This document shows positions 39,155 to 47,797 of a stretch of DNA of 64,000 nucleotides, piece after piece. The notes below the pieces were generated by a model. It searched no databases, was not told the DNA's origin, and saw only the letters and a list, made by a program, of their open reading frames with translations. The position numbers and the translations under genes were made by a program. The stretch is from Sphingobium chungbukense (GTDB taxonomy: Bacteria > Pseudomonadota > Alphaproteobacteria > Sphingomonadales > Sphingomonadaceae). The first letter of the stretch is position 1. Each line of letters starts with the position of its first letter. Where the stretch lies: NCBI RefSeq assembly GCF_001005725.1, contig NZ_LBIC01000001.1, positions 62,001 to 126,000 of the forward strand, given 5' to 3'.

Positions 39155-40393
39155 GTGGGGACAGTCACGCCATTCATTCCGAAGAATAGCCCGTTGCGCT
39201 TGCAGCGAGTAGTGCATGACGGCGCCGTGAGTTTTTTCATCGTGGATCCCGCAATCGGCATTTTTCCCGAAGCGCAGGCCTTTATCCGCGAACTGACGAA
39301 ATGGAGATCCAGTCACAATAAAACTGTTCGAGGCATAGCCTACATTATTATTGATTGGTGCAACTATCTTAGGCGCAACGGCCTATGGTGGTATCAGGCC
39401 ACTGATCAAAATTACATCGACTGGATGAAAAACCAGAAACTTGGCAAAAAGAGGCTCAGTCGGAAGAATCGAGTTGTATGGAGATGGTATAAATACCTTT
39501 ACGAGCACAGCGAATATAAGCGCCAGGCGTTATCGATTTTCGAAAGCATTTCGTTGCCCACAGATGCATCAGAATTTGGAAAGCCAAGATATTCGCCTCC
39601 GCTCCAGGGAGGAGGCGAACGCGATCCTGAGAAAGCGCGCAAGAGTATAACTTTCTTGAGCGACGAGACAGTCGATACTCTCGTAAACGATATAGCGAAT
39701 CTTCCTCAGAACTTTATAAATGAGCGCGATGGATTGATTGTGGCTTATGAAAAAGAGTGCGGGTTAAGAGCTATTGGCATCTCTGACATTCGCGTCTCAT
39801 CGTTCAGCGCAGCGCTTTCCAAGGTAGGAATAATTCCGAAATATGGAAACATCCTCAAATATGCCACAGACAAAGCAGGGCGAGCGCAGGTGCGTCGCAA
39901 AGTCGCTGAGTTAGCTGAATTTGGCAGCCATGGCGTACAAATCAATGTGGTTGAGAAATTCAGCAAATCTCGCGACGTTATGCTCAATTTCGACGTCATA
40001 TATCAAACGCTCGATTTCCTTTGGAAATATCATGACAGATGGAAGAAGAAAGGCTCTTCCTCATATCGGTCGAAAGTTCACCTGTTTATTAGTCTAAAAA
40101 CAGGTGAAGGGCTTTTATCAAGCACCATAGCCGACATTGTTAAGAGGCGTTTCAACAATTCAAACTTGGATGGAAGTGGGCATGACTTGCGGCGACATCG
40201 AATCACACAGGACGCCTTAGACATGGTCAAAGCCAATAAAAGGGCAGGAAAATTATTCGACAATGTGGCAATAGAGGTCGCGCTGGCGGATAAGTATGGT
40301 CACAATGATTTTGCAACTATGAGGCCGTATGTAAATATGGCGAGAATTATGGACTCCATTGAGGAGGAAGTAATTGATCACTACGAAAGATAG
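39155..40393 (+). CDS. Tyrosine recombinase 3 (canonical-like integrase)
   Basis: This 412-residue protein starts at a GTG two bases after the previous stop. It has a SAM-like core-binding domain (KTVRGIAYIIIDWCNYLRRNG) and a catalytic domain with ECGLRAIGISDIR (box I arginine), VEKFSKSRDV (lysine), GHDLRRHRI (H-x-x-R) and KYGHNDFATMRPYV (H and nucleophile Y). All catalytic residues are visible, so this is the best candidate for the active integrase. It ends 142 bases before the SOS box of imuA. Confidence 0.82.
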   Translation: MGTVTPFIPKNSPLRLQRVVHDGAVSFFIVDPAIGIFPEAQAFIRELTKWRSSHNKTVRGIAYIIIDWCNYLRRNGLWWYQATDQNYIDWMKNQKLGKKRLSRKNRVVWRWYKYLYEHSEYKRQALSIFESISLPTDASEFGKPRYSPPLQGGGERDPEKARKSITFLSDETVDTLVNDIANLPQNFINERDGLIVAYEKECGLRAIGISDIRVSSFSAALSKVGIIPKYGNILKYATDKAGRAQVRRKVAELAEFGSHGVQINVVEKFSKSRDVMLNFDVIYQTLDFLWKYHDRWKKKGSSSYRSKVHLFISLKTGEGLLSSTIADIVKRRFNNSNLDGSGHDLRRHRITQDALDMVKANKRAGKLFDNVAIEVALADKYGHNDFATMRPYVNMARIMDSIEEEVIDHYER

Positions 40394-40535
40394 AAGAGAA
40401 ACTCGCTAATCGTATTTTCGCGATCTTGGTTCATTTGTTCCCTTGGGGATCATCGACGCGATCAGCCTTAGCATTCCCTGAGGGGACATCAGATCGACCC
40501 GTCGCGACTCAGTTGACGAAATGCCCCATGCAATA

Positions 40536-40550
40536 GAACATATGGCGAAC
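40536..40550 (+). promoter_or_regulatory. LexA (SOS) box upstream of imuA
   Basis: GAAC-ATATGGC-GAAC matches the alphaproteobacterial LexA operator GAAC-N7-GAAC exactly. It ends 21 bases before the imuA ATG, a position suited to repression of the imuA-imuB-dnaE2 cassette until DNA damage. Confidence 0.85.
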
Positions 40551-40571
40551 AAGTGAGTCGATGATTGAGCC

Positions 40572-41348
40572 ATGTCTACCCTGCAACCCTCCACGCCTCG
40601 GCCTTCAGCCGAGTTGCTCGCCGCGCTTCGCGTCGATCTGGCGATCGCACGCGCGCATCGAGGACCTGTGCTGAGTTTCGGGCTGCCGGCGATCGACGAA
40701 CGACTTTCTGATCACGGCCTTGATGCCGGTGGGCTTCACGAGATTGCGGCAGCTTCCGAACAGCTTACCGACGATGCAGCAGCCACCCTGTTTCTCGCTG
40801 GAATAGCGGCGCGCTTCTGCGATCAACCCGACTTCACCATGCTGTGGGCAGTCACTGCCTTTGACCTCTATGCCCCCGGTCTCGAGCAGGTCGGCCTCGG
40901 GCCTGAAAAGGTTCTGTATGGCCAGGGCCGAAAAGACGCTGAAGTGCTTGCTATGGCCGAAGACGCATTACGCGATGGATCTTTGGCCTGCGTAATCGCC
41001 GAGGTGAAGGCGGCCGACATGACGGCCACGCGCCGGCTGCAGCTTGCTGCCGCAGACGGTCAAACCCCTATGTTGCTGTACCGAAGGCATCGTTCGCGCG
41101 GGCGATGCCCGCTGTCGACGCCGTCCGCAGCCATGACACGTTGGCGGATCGGTAGCGCAGCCTCAGAGCGTACGCCTTGGCAAGGCGTGGGGCGACCTCG
41201 CTGGCAGATCGACCTGGTCCGCCAGCGCAATGGCAATCCCTTCTCCCTCGAACTGGAGGCGTGCGATGCTACGGGTCGCCTCGCTCTTCCTGCCGCAGTT
41301 GCCGATAGAGCGGTTGCGCAGGAACGAGCGACCAGCAAAGCAGCCTGA
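40572..41348 (+). CDS. imuA: ImuA, accessory protein of the translesion mutasome
   Basis: This 258-residue RecA/SulA-related protein lacks a clear P-loop. It shows GGLHEIAAASEQ, the FDLYAPGLEQVGL region, VIAEVKAADMTATRRLQLAA, and the ImuA C-terminal block WQIDLVRQRNGNPFSLELEACDA. ImuA binds RecA and ImuB in damage-induced mutagenesis. It overlaps imuB by 83 bases. A LexA box precedes it directly. The stretch from about residue 167 to 195 is less conserved. Confidence 0.9.
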   Translation: MSTLQPSTPRPSAELLAALRVDLAIARAHRGPVLSFGLPAIDERLSDHGLDAGGLHEIAAASEQLTDDAAATLFLAGIAARFCDQPDFTMLWAVTAFDLYAPGLEQVGLGPEKVLYGQGRKDAEVLAMAEDALRDGSLACVIAEVKAADMTATRRLQLAAADGQTPMLLYRRHRSRGRCPLSTPSAAMTRWRIGSAASERTPWQGVGRPRWQIDLVRQRNGNPFSLELEACDATGRLALPAAVADRAVAQERATSKAA

Positions 41349-43083
41349 GGCCAGCTACGCGGCCGTGCCGCGCTTCGCTCCGCCGATCGACGACGACCCT
41401 GGCGCCTGCTCAGTCCCACGAGGAGGAGGCTGGCGACCCGGTGCGCGCTGGGCGCGCGATGGCGCACTACTCCAGCGGCCATCGCAGTCGGATATCGATG
41501 CGCTCCCTGCACATCAACGGCCAACGATGCGTGAGATGGGACGGCGAAGCGAACATGCCGAACATCCATTCAAGGCTATGCGGGCTGACGATGCTGGATC
41601 AGGTTCGGCAGTCATTTCGGCGGCGCCGACCTGGGCGTCTCTTTGGGGGCGACCGACCGTGCTGATCACGCGCACCGGGCAGCGGGAAACCATCGTGTCA
41701 GCCTGCCCCGCGGCGCTGGATTTCGGGCTGCGACCCGGCATGGCTGCAGCACATGCCCGTGCGCTTGTGGCCGATCTTGATGTTCGTGACGCCGAGCCAG
41801 AAGCGGACGCGGCTATGTTGGAGCGCCTGGCACTCCATGCAGCACGGCAGTGGACGCCGACTGCCAGCGTATCGGGGCCGGACGGACTATGGTTCGATCT
41901 CACCGGCACGACTCACCTATTCGGCGGTGAGGCCCGCTTCTGTCAGCGGTTGCTCCGGTTCCTCGAACGGCTCGGTTTGACCGCGCGGATCGCCATCGCC
42001 GGAACCCCAGGCGCGGCCCATGCGCTGGCTCGCTTCGGCAATGAAGCGGTCACGCTCCTAGAATCTGGAAGGGAAACCCAAGCGATTGCGGACATGCCTC
42101 TGGCTGCACTTCGCCTTGCCCCCGAGGCGCTGCTTTCTGCGTCGCGCTTCGGATTGGAGCGGATCGCTGATCTTTACCCGATGCCACGCGGGCCTTTGGC
42201 GCGTCGCCTTGGGCTGCGGACGGTCGAGCGCCTCGACCAAGCTCGCGGGAGCCTTGCTGAGCCGATTGTCCCAGTGGTGCCGACGCAAGCTCCGGTCGTC
42301 ACGCTCCGACTGCTCGAACCAATCGGCACTCCGGAGAGCATCGCACAGGTGATAAGCGACCTTGTCGATGATCTCGTAACTCTTCTGCAGACCCGTGGCC
42401 TTGGTGCACGAATCGTGCGCTTGAAGGCTGACCGCGTGGATGGTGAAGCTCAGCACCTTGCCATCGGTGCGTCCCGGGCCACCCGCGACGGTCGGCATCT
42501 CAAACGCATGTTCGCTTTGAAGATGGATGGGCTGGACCCCGGCCTTGGCATCGAAGTGATGCATCTCACAGTTCCCCATCATGAACCCCTCGGCGCCATG
42601 AGTGCTGGCGCATTGCTCGAGACATCCAGAAAGGAGCGGGATCTTGCGCCGTTGGTCGATCAACTCACAAGCCGCGCAGGTCCCTCAGCCTTGTTTCGCC
42701 TGTCATCTCAGGAGAGCGATGTACCGGAACGAGCGATGCGCCGCCTGGCGCCCCTCGCGACTCCAAAGGGTTGGCCAGGCTGGAAACGACCAGCGCGCCT
42801 GCTCAAGCGTCCTGAACGACTATCGAACGTGGTGGCATTGCTGCCTGATCATCCGCCGCGTCGCTTCACCTGGCGACGGCAGGATTATCGCGTTGTTGCC
42901 GGCGACGGGCCAGAGAGGGTTCACGGTGAGTGGTGGCGAAACACTCAAGAGATGTGGGCCGTTCGCGATTACTTCCGTGTTGAGGCTGAAGGCGGCCAGC
43001 GCTTCTGGCTCTTTCGCCGCGGCGATGGCGTTGATGCCCCGACGGGCGACCTCAGCTGGTACATGCATGGGATGTTCGGCTGA
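41266..43083 (+). CDS. imuB: ImuB, Y-family-like mutasome hub
   Basis: This 605-residue protein begins MLRVASLFLPQLPIERLRR, the diagnostic ImuB start, preceded by GGAGG six bases upstream. It has the Y-family fold, but the usual metal-binding acids are not evident, which agrees with ImuB acting as a non-catalytic hub for the beta clamp and DnaE2. It ends with RRGDGVDAPTGDLSWYMHGMFG. Its stop overlaps the dnaE2 start (TGATG). Confidence 0.92.
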   Translation: MLRVASLFLPQLPIERLRRNERPAKQPEASYAAVPRFAPPIDDDPGACSVPRGGGWRPGARWARDGALLQRPSQSDIDALPAHQRPTMREMGRRSEHAEHPFKAMRADDAGSGSAVISAAPTWASLWGRPTVLITRTGQRETIVSACPAALDFGLRPGMAAAHARALVADLDVRDAEPEADAAMLERLALHAARQWTPTASVSGPDGLWFDLTGTTHLFGGEARFCQRLLRFLERLGLTARIAIAGTPGAAHALARFGNEAVTLLESGRETQAIADMPLAALRLAPEALLSASRFGLERIADLYPMPRGPLARRLGLRTVERLDQARGSLAEPIVPVVPTQAPVVTLRLLEPIGTPESIAQVISDLVDDLVTLLQTRGLGARIVRLKADRVDGEAQHLAIGASRATRDGRHLKRMFALKMDGLDPGLGIEVMHLTVPHHEPLGAMSAGALLETSRKERDLAPLVDQLTSRAGPSALFRLSSQESDVPERAMRRLAPLATPKGWPGWKRPARLLKRPERLSNVVALLPDHPPRRFTWRRQDYRVVAGDGPERVHGEWWRNTQEMWAVRDYFRVEAEGGQRFWLFRRGDGVDAPTGDLSWYMHGMFG

Positions 43084-45161
43084 TGGGGACCTATGTCGAG
43101 CTCCAGGTCGTCAGCCATTTTTCATTCCTGCGTGGCGCCTCCTCGCCCGAGGAGCTGTTCGCGGCCGCCGCCTTGCTTGGTCATGGGGCGATGGGTCTAG
43201 CTGACTGGAATACCGTCGCAGGCGTTGTGCGTGGCTGGGATGGCCAGAAGACGACTGGCGTCCGCATGATTCCCGGTGCTCGCGTCGAACTCACCGATGG
43301 CCGCGCGCTGCTGCTTTACCCCCGCACCCGAAACGCTTGGTCCCGCCTGACGCGCCTGCTTTCCCTCGGGAAGGGACGTGGAGGCAAAGGCAAGTGTATT
43401 CTGGAATGGGCGGACATCGCTGCCCACGCCGACGATTTGGTCGGCATCCTGCTGCCGGATATGCCGGGCGAAACCACGCTCGCTCACCTGCAAGACCTGC
43501 GCCGCGTCTTTGGCAAGCGCGGCTATTGTGCGCTGTCGCTCCGCCGGCGCCCTGACGATGCCGAACGGCTGCACAGGCTTGATGCCGCCGCGCGCAGCGC
43601 CGGGGTCCGGGCAGTCGCGACCGGTGATGTTCTTTATCATGAACCTGAGCGCCGCCCTTTACAGGACGTGGTCAGCGCGATCCGCGAGCACTGCACGATT
43701 GATACGCTGGGCTTTCGCCGTGAGCGGTTCATGGACCGTAATCTCAAGTCGCCTGAGGAGATGGAGCGGCGCTTCCGCGCTTTCCCGGATGCCATTCGTG
43801 CCACGGCAGACATCGCGCACCAGTGCACCTTCGACCTGGGCGAAATTCAATACCAGTACCCCTATGAGCAGGTGCTGGAAGGGCGGACCGCCCAACAGGC
43901 ACTGGCCTCGCTGACCGAAAGTGCGGCTGAGGCAAAGTTTCCGGACGGCGTGCCCAAGCGCTATCGCGATCAGATCAATCATGAGCTCGGCCTCATCGAT
44001 CAGCTTGGATATGCGCCGTACTTCCTGACAGTGAATTCCATCGTGGCTGAAAGCAGGCGGCGCGGCATCTTATGCCAAGGACGCGGATCCGCCGCGAACA
44101 GCTGCGTTTGCTACCTGCTGGGCATCACGTCGATCGACCCAATCCAGCATGAGCTCCTGTTTGAGCGCTTCGTGTCAGGTGAGCGACGGGAGCCGCCCGA
44201 TATCGACGTTGATTTCGAACATGAGCGCCGAGAGGAGATAATCCAGTGGATTTACGAGACCTACGGACGCGACCGCTCGGCGCTGACCGCAGTGGTGGCC
44301 CGTTACCGGACGCGCGGCGCTGTCGCTGAAGTTGGCAAGGCACTCGGCCTGCCACGTGACCTGACGAAAATGCTCACAGGCCTGGTTTGGGGCTGGTCTA
44401 TGGATGGCATCCCGAAGGAGCAGATCGAGAGCCTGAACCTCAACGCCGACGATCACCGGCTCAAGCTAACCCTGGATTTAGCCCGCCAGCTCATCGGCAC
44501 GCCGCGCCATCTGTCTCAGCATCCCGGCGGCTTTGTGCTGACGCAGGATCGGCTCGACGACCTTGTGCCGATCGAGCCGGCGCGCAGGCGGATGACCGCC
44601 GGCAGAGATGTGGTCGAGGACTACCGGTCGCTCCAGCTATCCCTGCGCGGTCATCCCCTTCAATTTCTCCGGCCCGAGCTGGACCGCATGCGGATCGTAC
44701 GCTGCGCCGATCTCCCGTCCATTCGGGATGGCCGCAACATCGAGGTCGCCGGCGTTATTCTCGTTCGCCAGCGCCCAGGATCAGCCAAGGGTGTCTTGTT
44801 TGTCACGATCGAAGACGAAACCGGCGTCGCTCAGGGTATCCTGTGGCCCAACAAGTTCGAAATCTACCGCCGCCAGATCATGTCGGCCTCTATGATCGCC
44901 ATGCGGGGGCGACTTCAGAAGGAAGGCGAAGTCATTCACGTCATCTGCGATCGCATCATGGATCATGACGATATGCTCCGCTCGATAGGCAGCATGGATT
45001 TCACCGTGACGCCTGGTCGGGGAGATGGTGCATCACATGGCGGCGGCCCGGACCCACGCGATCCCGGCTTCCCGCGCGGGCGCACATTGGCGTCGGCGCC
45101 GTTGGGCAGCATCCAGGAGCAAGAAGAACTGGTGCGTATCCGTAGCCATGACTTCCACTGA
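43083..45161 (+). CDS. dnaE2: DnaE2 (ImuC) error-prone polymerase with a large internal deletion
   Basis: An intact DnaE2 has about 1080 residues; this open frame has 692. The PHP domain (YVELQVVSHFSFLRGASS) is present. So is the palm motif PPDIDVDF (D373, D375, D377), which carries two of the three catalytic aspartates. After DDLVPIEPA (residue about 500) the sequence jumps straight to MTAGRDVVEDYRSLQLSL, the C-terminal OB-fold region. About 390 residues are missing, including the KVDVLALG-type motif with the third aspartate and the fingers. Polymerase activity is very unlikely. The frame is open, so a protein may still be made. Confidence 0.88.
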   Translation: MGTYVELQVVSHFSFLRGASSPEELFAAAALLGHGAMGLADWNTVAGVVRGWDGQKTTGVRMIPGARVELTDGRALLLYPRTRNAWSRLTRLLSLGKGRGGKGKCILEWADIAAHADDLVGILLPDMPGETTLAHLQDLRRVFGKRGYCALSLRRRPDDAERLHRLDAAARSAGVRAVATGDVLYHEPERRPLQDVVSAIREHCTIDTLGFRRERFMDRNLKSPEEMERRFRAFPDAIRATADIAHQCTFDLGEIQYQYPYEQVLEGRTAQQALASLTESAAEAKFPDGVPKRYRDQINHELGLIDQLGYAPYFLTVNSIVAESRRRGILCQGRGSAANSCVCYLLGITSIDPIQHELLFERFVSGERREPPDIDVDFEHERREEIIQWIYETYGRDRSALTAVVARYRTRGAVAEVGKALGLPRDLTKMLTGLVWGWSMDGIPKEQIESLNLNADDHRLKLTLDLARQLIGTPRHLSQHPGGFVLTQDRLDDLVPIEPARRRMTAGRDVVEDYRSLQLSLRGHPLQFLRPELDRMRIVRCADLPSIRDGRNIEVAGVILVRQRPGSAKGVLFVTIEDETGVAQGILWPNKFEIYRRQIMSASMIAMRGRLQKEGEVIHVICDRIMDHDDMLRSIGSMDFTVTPGRGDGASHGGGPDPRDPGFPRGRTLASAPLGSIQEQEELVRIRSHDFH

Positions 45162-45432
45162 CGCGGACGCGCGGACCTCAGGCACCATCGACCGGGCCCT
45201 GAACGTCTTACGCGAGGCTACAGCTGCCCGGGCCAAGGTGCAGACGCGCGGTGTTGCCTTGGCTCTATGGGTGCTGCGTGGACGCTGCCCGGATGAATGG
45301 CTGTTGTCGTTCTGGGAGGCGGCCGGCTCCGACCATGAGATTGGGCGAAGCCAAGGCATGCACGCAGCATATAACGGAATCGTCCGTCAGCTTCGAAGCG
45401 GCAGAACGAGGATGGGTACGGCGTCGGACTGA
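45148..45432 (+). CDS. Small hypothetical protein co-encoded with imuAB-dnaE2
   Basis: This 94-residue protein starts inside the end of dnaE2 (14-base overlap), so it is translationally coupled to the cassette. It has a helical centre (RALNVLREATAARAKVQTRG) and WVLRGRCPDEWLLSFWEAAG. I do not recognise a family. Its position suggests a mutasome accessory or a passenger gene. Confidence 0.6.
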   Translation: MTSTDADARTSGTIDRALNVLREATAARAKVQTRGVALALWVLRGRCPDEWLLSFWEAAGSDHEIGRSQGMHAAYNGIVRQLRSGRTRMGTASD

Positions 45433-45442
45433 GCAGTCCTGA

Positions 45443-45856
45443 TCATTCGAACGAGATCCCAAGTCGCTCGCTGGCTACATGCTTCCCGTAGGCTTTCGCC
45501 ATGTCCAACATGAGCGAAATGCTCGCGCCTCCGACCTTCTTTGCCCCATCCTTGGTACGCCGCCAAATTTCACCATCGCGGACAGTGTCGAGAAATTCAT
45601 GACCGTTCCAGGTGATCCGCTCAACCTGCCGGTCTCCGCCACCGCCGCGATAGAACTCGACGAATTCTGCGTCGCGCAGCAAGCCGAGGTGGTAGTCGAG
45701 CCGGTCAGCCTCTTCAGGTTCAGTGGCCTGTGCCGGATCGACGCCAATCATTTCAGCGATCTCGTGACTGATGACATGGAAGACGCGCTTGCCACCCTCA
45801 ATCTCCAGAAGGAGAGAGCGGATCAGATCCATGTCACGTTTCATCGGGCCGGGCAT
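45443..45856 (-). CDS. DUF2513 domain protein
   Basis: This 137-residue protein matches the DUF2513 pattern: MKRDMDLIRSLLLEIE at the start, a winged-helix-like middle, then WNGHEFLDTVRDGEIW and a C-terminal helix. The function is unknown; members are frequent on phages and islands. The start is the ATG at 45856, with AGGAG five bases before it; the family-typical MKRD methionine is four codons further on. It is convergent with the imu cassette. Confidence 0.85.
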   Translation of the reverse strand: MPGPMKRDMDLIRSLLLEIEGGKRVFHVISHEIAEMIGVDPAQATEPEEADRLDYHLGLLRDAEFVEFYRGGGGDRQVERITWNGHEFLDTVRDGEIWRRTKDGAKKVGGASISLMLDMAKAYGKHVASERLGISFE

Positions 45857-45862
45857 TTTCAC

Positions 45863-46293
45863 TCCTGTTTGGCGGTAGCGGAGGCATAGCGCCTAGCGTG
45901 CCAACCGCCTATGCCGGGTGAATATCCCAGATCGCTCTGTCGTGCTGTGGGGGTGACGTTCGTGTCGCCTTGGGGTGCCGTCCGTGTCACCCATAACAGA
46001 TAAGAAGAACGGACTGCTTGGTATCTGTTGCCGTTTGCGAAACTCCGACAGCGCTAAAATAGTCAACTTGCTTCCCATGCTTCCGTCAGAAGGACCGAGC
46101 CGAGTTCTCCCATTCGCAAGGTTATCACTTCACCGTGATTTCCCCGGATTGCTGAAACCTTATCAGCTGGGGCACGATCGTGCCGAACATGTCCTAAAAC
46201 GATGCATTGGTTAATTTTTCCGCAGCAGGCATGGCGGGTGTTCTGCATAAGGACTATATCCATTCCCGATACGTTCGTCTCGGGGGCAGAAGT
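45863..46293. other. Gene-free spacer before the CBASS operon
   Basis: The roughly 430-base stretch has only short, uncoded frames. It holds two imperfect direct repeats (GTTCGTGTCGCC and GTCCGTGTCACC, near 45957-45993) and must contain the DUF2513 and CBASS promoters. I cannot place either promoter with confidence. No LexA box is seen. Confidence 0.4.
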
Positions 46294-47796
46294 ATGGCTA
46301 ATGCAGTAGTAGCTGGGTGGCAGGGGCATGATTATCAAGCCCGCTTCTTCTGGCTTCACGCCTCGGCTCTGCGTGACCCTGACCAAACAAACGTGACGGA
46401 AGTGTCCTACGAGGCCGACTTTCCGAAGGGCTTCGATGACGTCGTGGTGCGGTATGACCCGCCCCGTCCGGGATCACAGGGTTACCGCATTGGGGTCCAC
46501 CACTATCAGATCAAGTACCATGTCGTGGCCGCTGGCCGATTCGGTTACGAGGACTTGGTCGACCCTGCATTTACTGGCGGCACCGCTGTTTCCATTCTTC
46601 AGCGCCTCCGTGAAGCCAAGGACAAATCGCCGGAGAATGCTGCTTTTACGCTGGTCACGACAGACCGGATTAAGGACGGCGATCAGCTTCTCGATTTGCT
46701 CTCCAGCGACGATCGGCGACTGCGCCTGGACAAGCTCTTTGTCGGCGGCGGCGACAAAAGCAGGATGGGAAAAGTCCGGAAAACCTGGCGTGACCATCTT
46801 GGGCTTTCGTCGGATGACGAACTGCGCAGCCTGCTATCAGGCTTCGGTATTCATGAGGGTCACGTTTCTCTGGAGCAGATGCGCGATGCCGTGAACGACC
46901 GTTTTCGTGTCGTCGGGCTCACTACCTGCCGCGACGCGTTGGCGTTCAAGTACGATGGGGCCGCCAAACAGCTTAAAATCAACGGCATCAACAATCTTAC
47001 CCGCGACAGTTTCGACAGGCTGTGCATCGATGAGAATTGGCTCACCATCGGAGATCCGCCGCGCTATCACAACATCGCCATCCGCAGCTTCAGTGATGGA
47101 ATCGCCGCGGATCTCGATTCAACCGCGGATAACCGTCTATCGCTGCTCGACCGCTTCGACGGACGGTATCTCATAGAAGGTCAGGATTGGAACACCGATG
47201 TCCGGCCGTCGGCTGAAGCCTTTATTCGCGACGCCCTCAATGTCGGCGAAGCGATCAGGCTCACTATCAACGCACATTCGAGCTTCGCTTACCTTGCCGG
47301 CACAGTGCTTAACCTCAAAACCGGCGCTGATGTTGAGCTGGTGCAGAAAGGTCGCGCTCCCACCTCAATCTGGCGCGCTGACGATGGCAAGGCCGGCCCA
47401 GAGGCCACGATCGAAACGACGGTCAGTGGAGACGGCCAAGACCTTGCATTGGTTGTTAGCCTAACCCGCGACGCCACAGCTGATGTGGCTGACTATGTTT
47501 CTAATCATCTCCCTACCGTCGGGAAAACCATGCTCGTGAAGGCTGCGCCAGCGCCTTCGCAAAGCGCTATCTGCGGTGGAACACATGCCGCGGCGCTGGC
47601 CGATCAAGTTGGTGAGGCAGTTCGCGCTGCTCGCCTTCCCATTGGGGCTCGCGTCCACGTGTTTGCCACAGCGCCCAACGGGTTCCTGTTCTTCTTAGGG
47701 CAGCAGCGTCCGGCGATGGGGCCTTCCACATACTACGAGTACGACTTCGACCGCCGAGTACACGGCACCTATGACCCCACCTTCAGGATCGACTGA
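46294..47796 (+). CDS. cap4: CBASS effector Cap4-like: nuclease plus SAVED sensor
   Basis: This 500-residue protein begins MANAVVAGWQGHDYQARFFW, the start of DUF4297-type PD-(D/E)xK nucleases. The candidate active site is E40, D48/D49 and QIK (72-74). The C-terminal half is a SAVED domain ending HVFATAPNGFLFFLGQQ and YYEYDFDRRVHGTYDP. In known Cap4 proteins SAVED binds a cyclic trinucleotide and activates DNA cutting, killing the infected cell. The ATG at 46294 follows GGGGGCAGAAGT; an upstream in-frame start at 46207 adds no homologous sequence. One base separates it from the CD-NTase gene. Confidence 0.88.
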   Translation: MANAVVAGWQGHDYQARFFWLHASALRDPDQTNVTEVSYEADFPKGFDDVVVRYDPPRPGSQGYRIGVHHYQIKYHVVAAGRFGYEDLVDPAFTGGTAVSILQRLREAKDKSPENAAFTLVTTDRIKDGDQLLDLLSSDDRRLRLDKLFVGGGDKSRMGKVRKTWRDHLGLSSDDELRSLLSGFGIHEGHVSLEQMRDAVNDRFRVVGLTTCRDALAFKYDGAAKQLKINGINNLTRDSFDRLCIDENWLTIGDPPRYHNIAIRSFSDGIAADLDSTADNRLSLLDRFDGRYLIEGQDWNTDVRPSAEAFIRDALNVGEAIRLTINAHSSFAYLAGTVLNLKTGADVELVQKGRAPTSIWRADDGKAGPEATIETTVSGDGQDLALVVSLTRDATADVADYVSNHLPTVGKTMLVKAAPAPSQSAICGGTHAAALADQVGEAVRAARLPIGARVHVFATAPNGFLFFLGQQRPAMGPSTYYEYDFDRRVHGTYDPTFRID

Positions 47797-47797
47797 C

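Noticed and set aside
44387..44968. 193-residue overlapping frame within dnaE2 spanning the deletion joint
   Set aside because: It is composed of low-complexity R, P, S and H and has no DnaE2-like sequence, so it is not a frameshifted part of the missing region.
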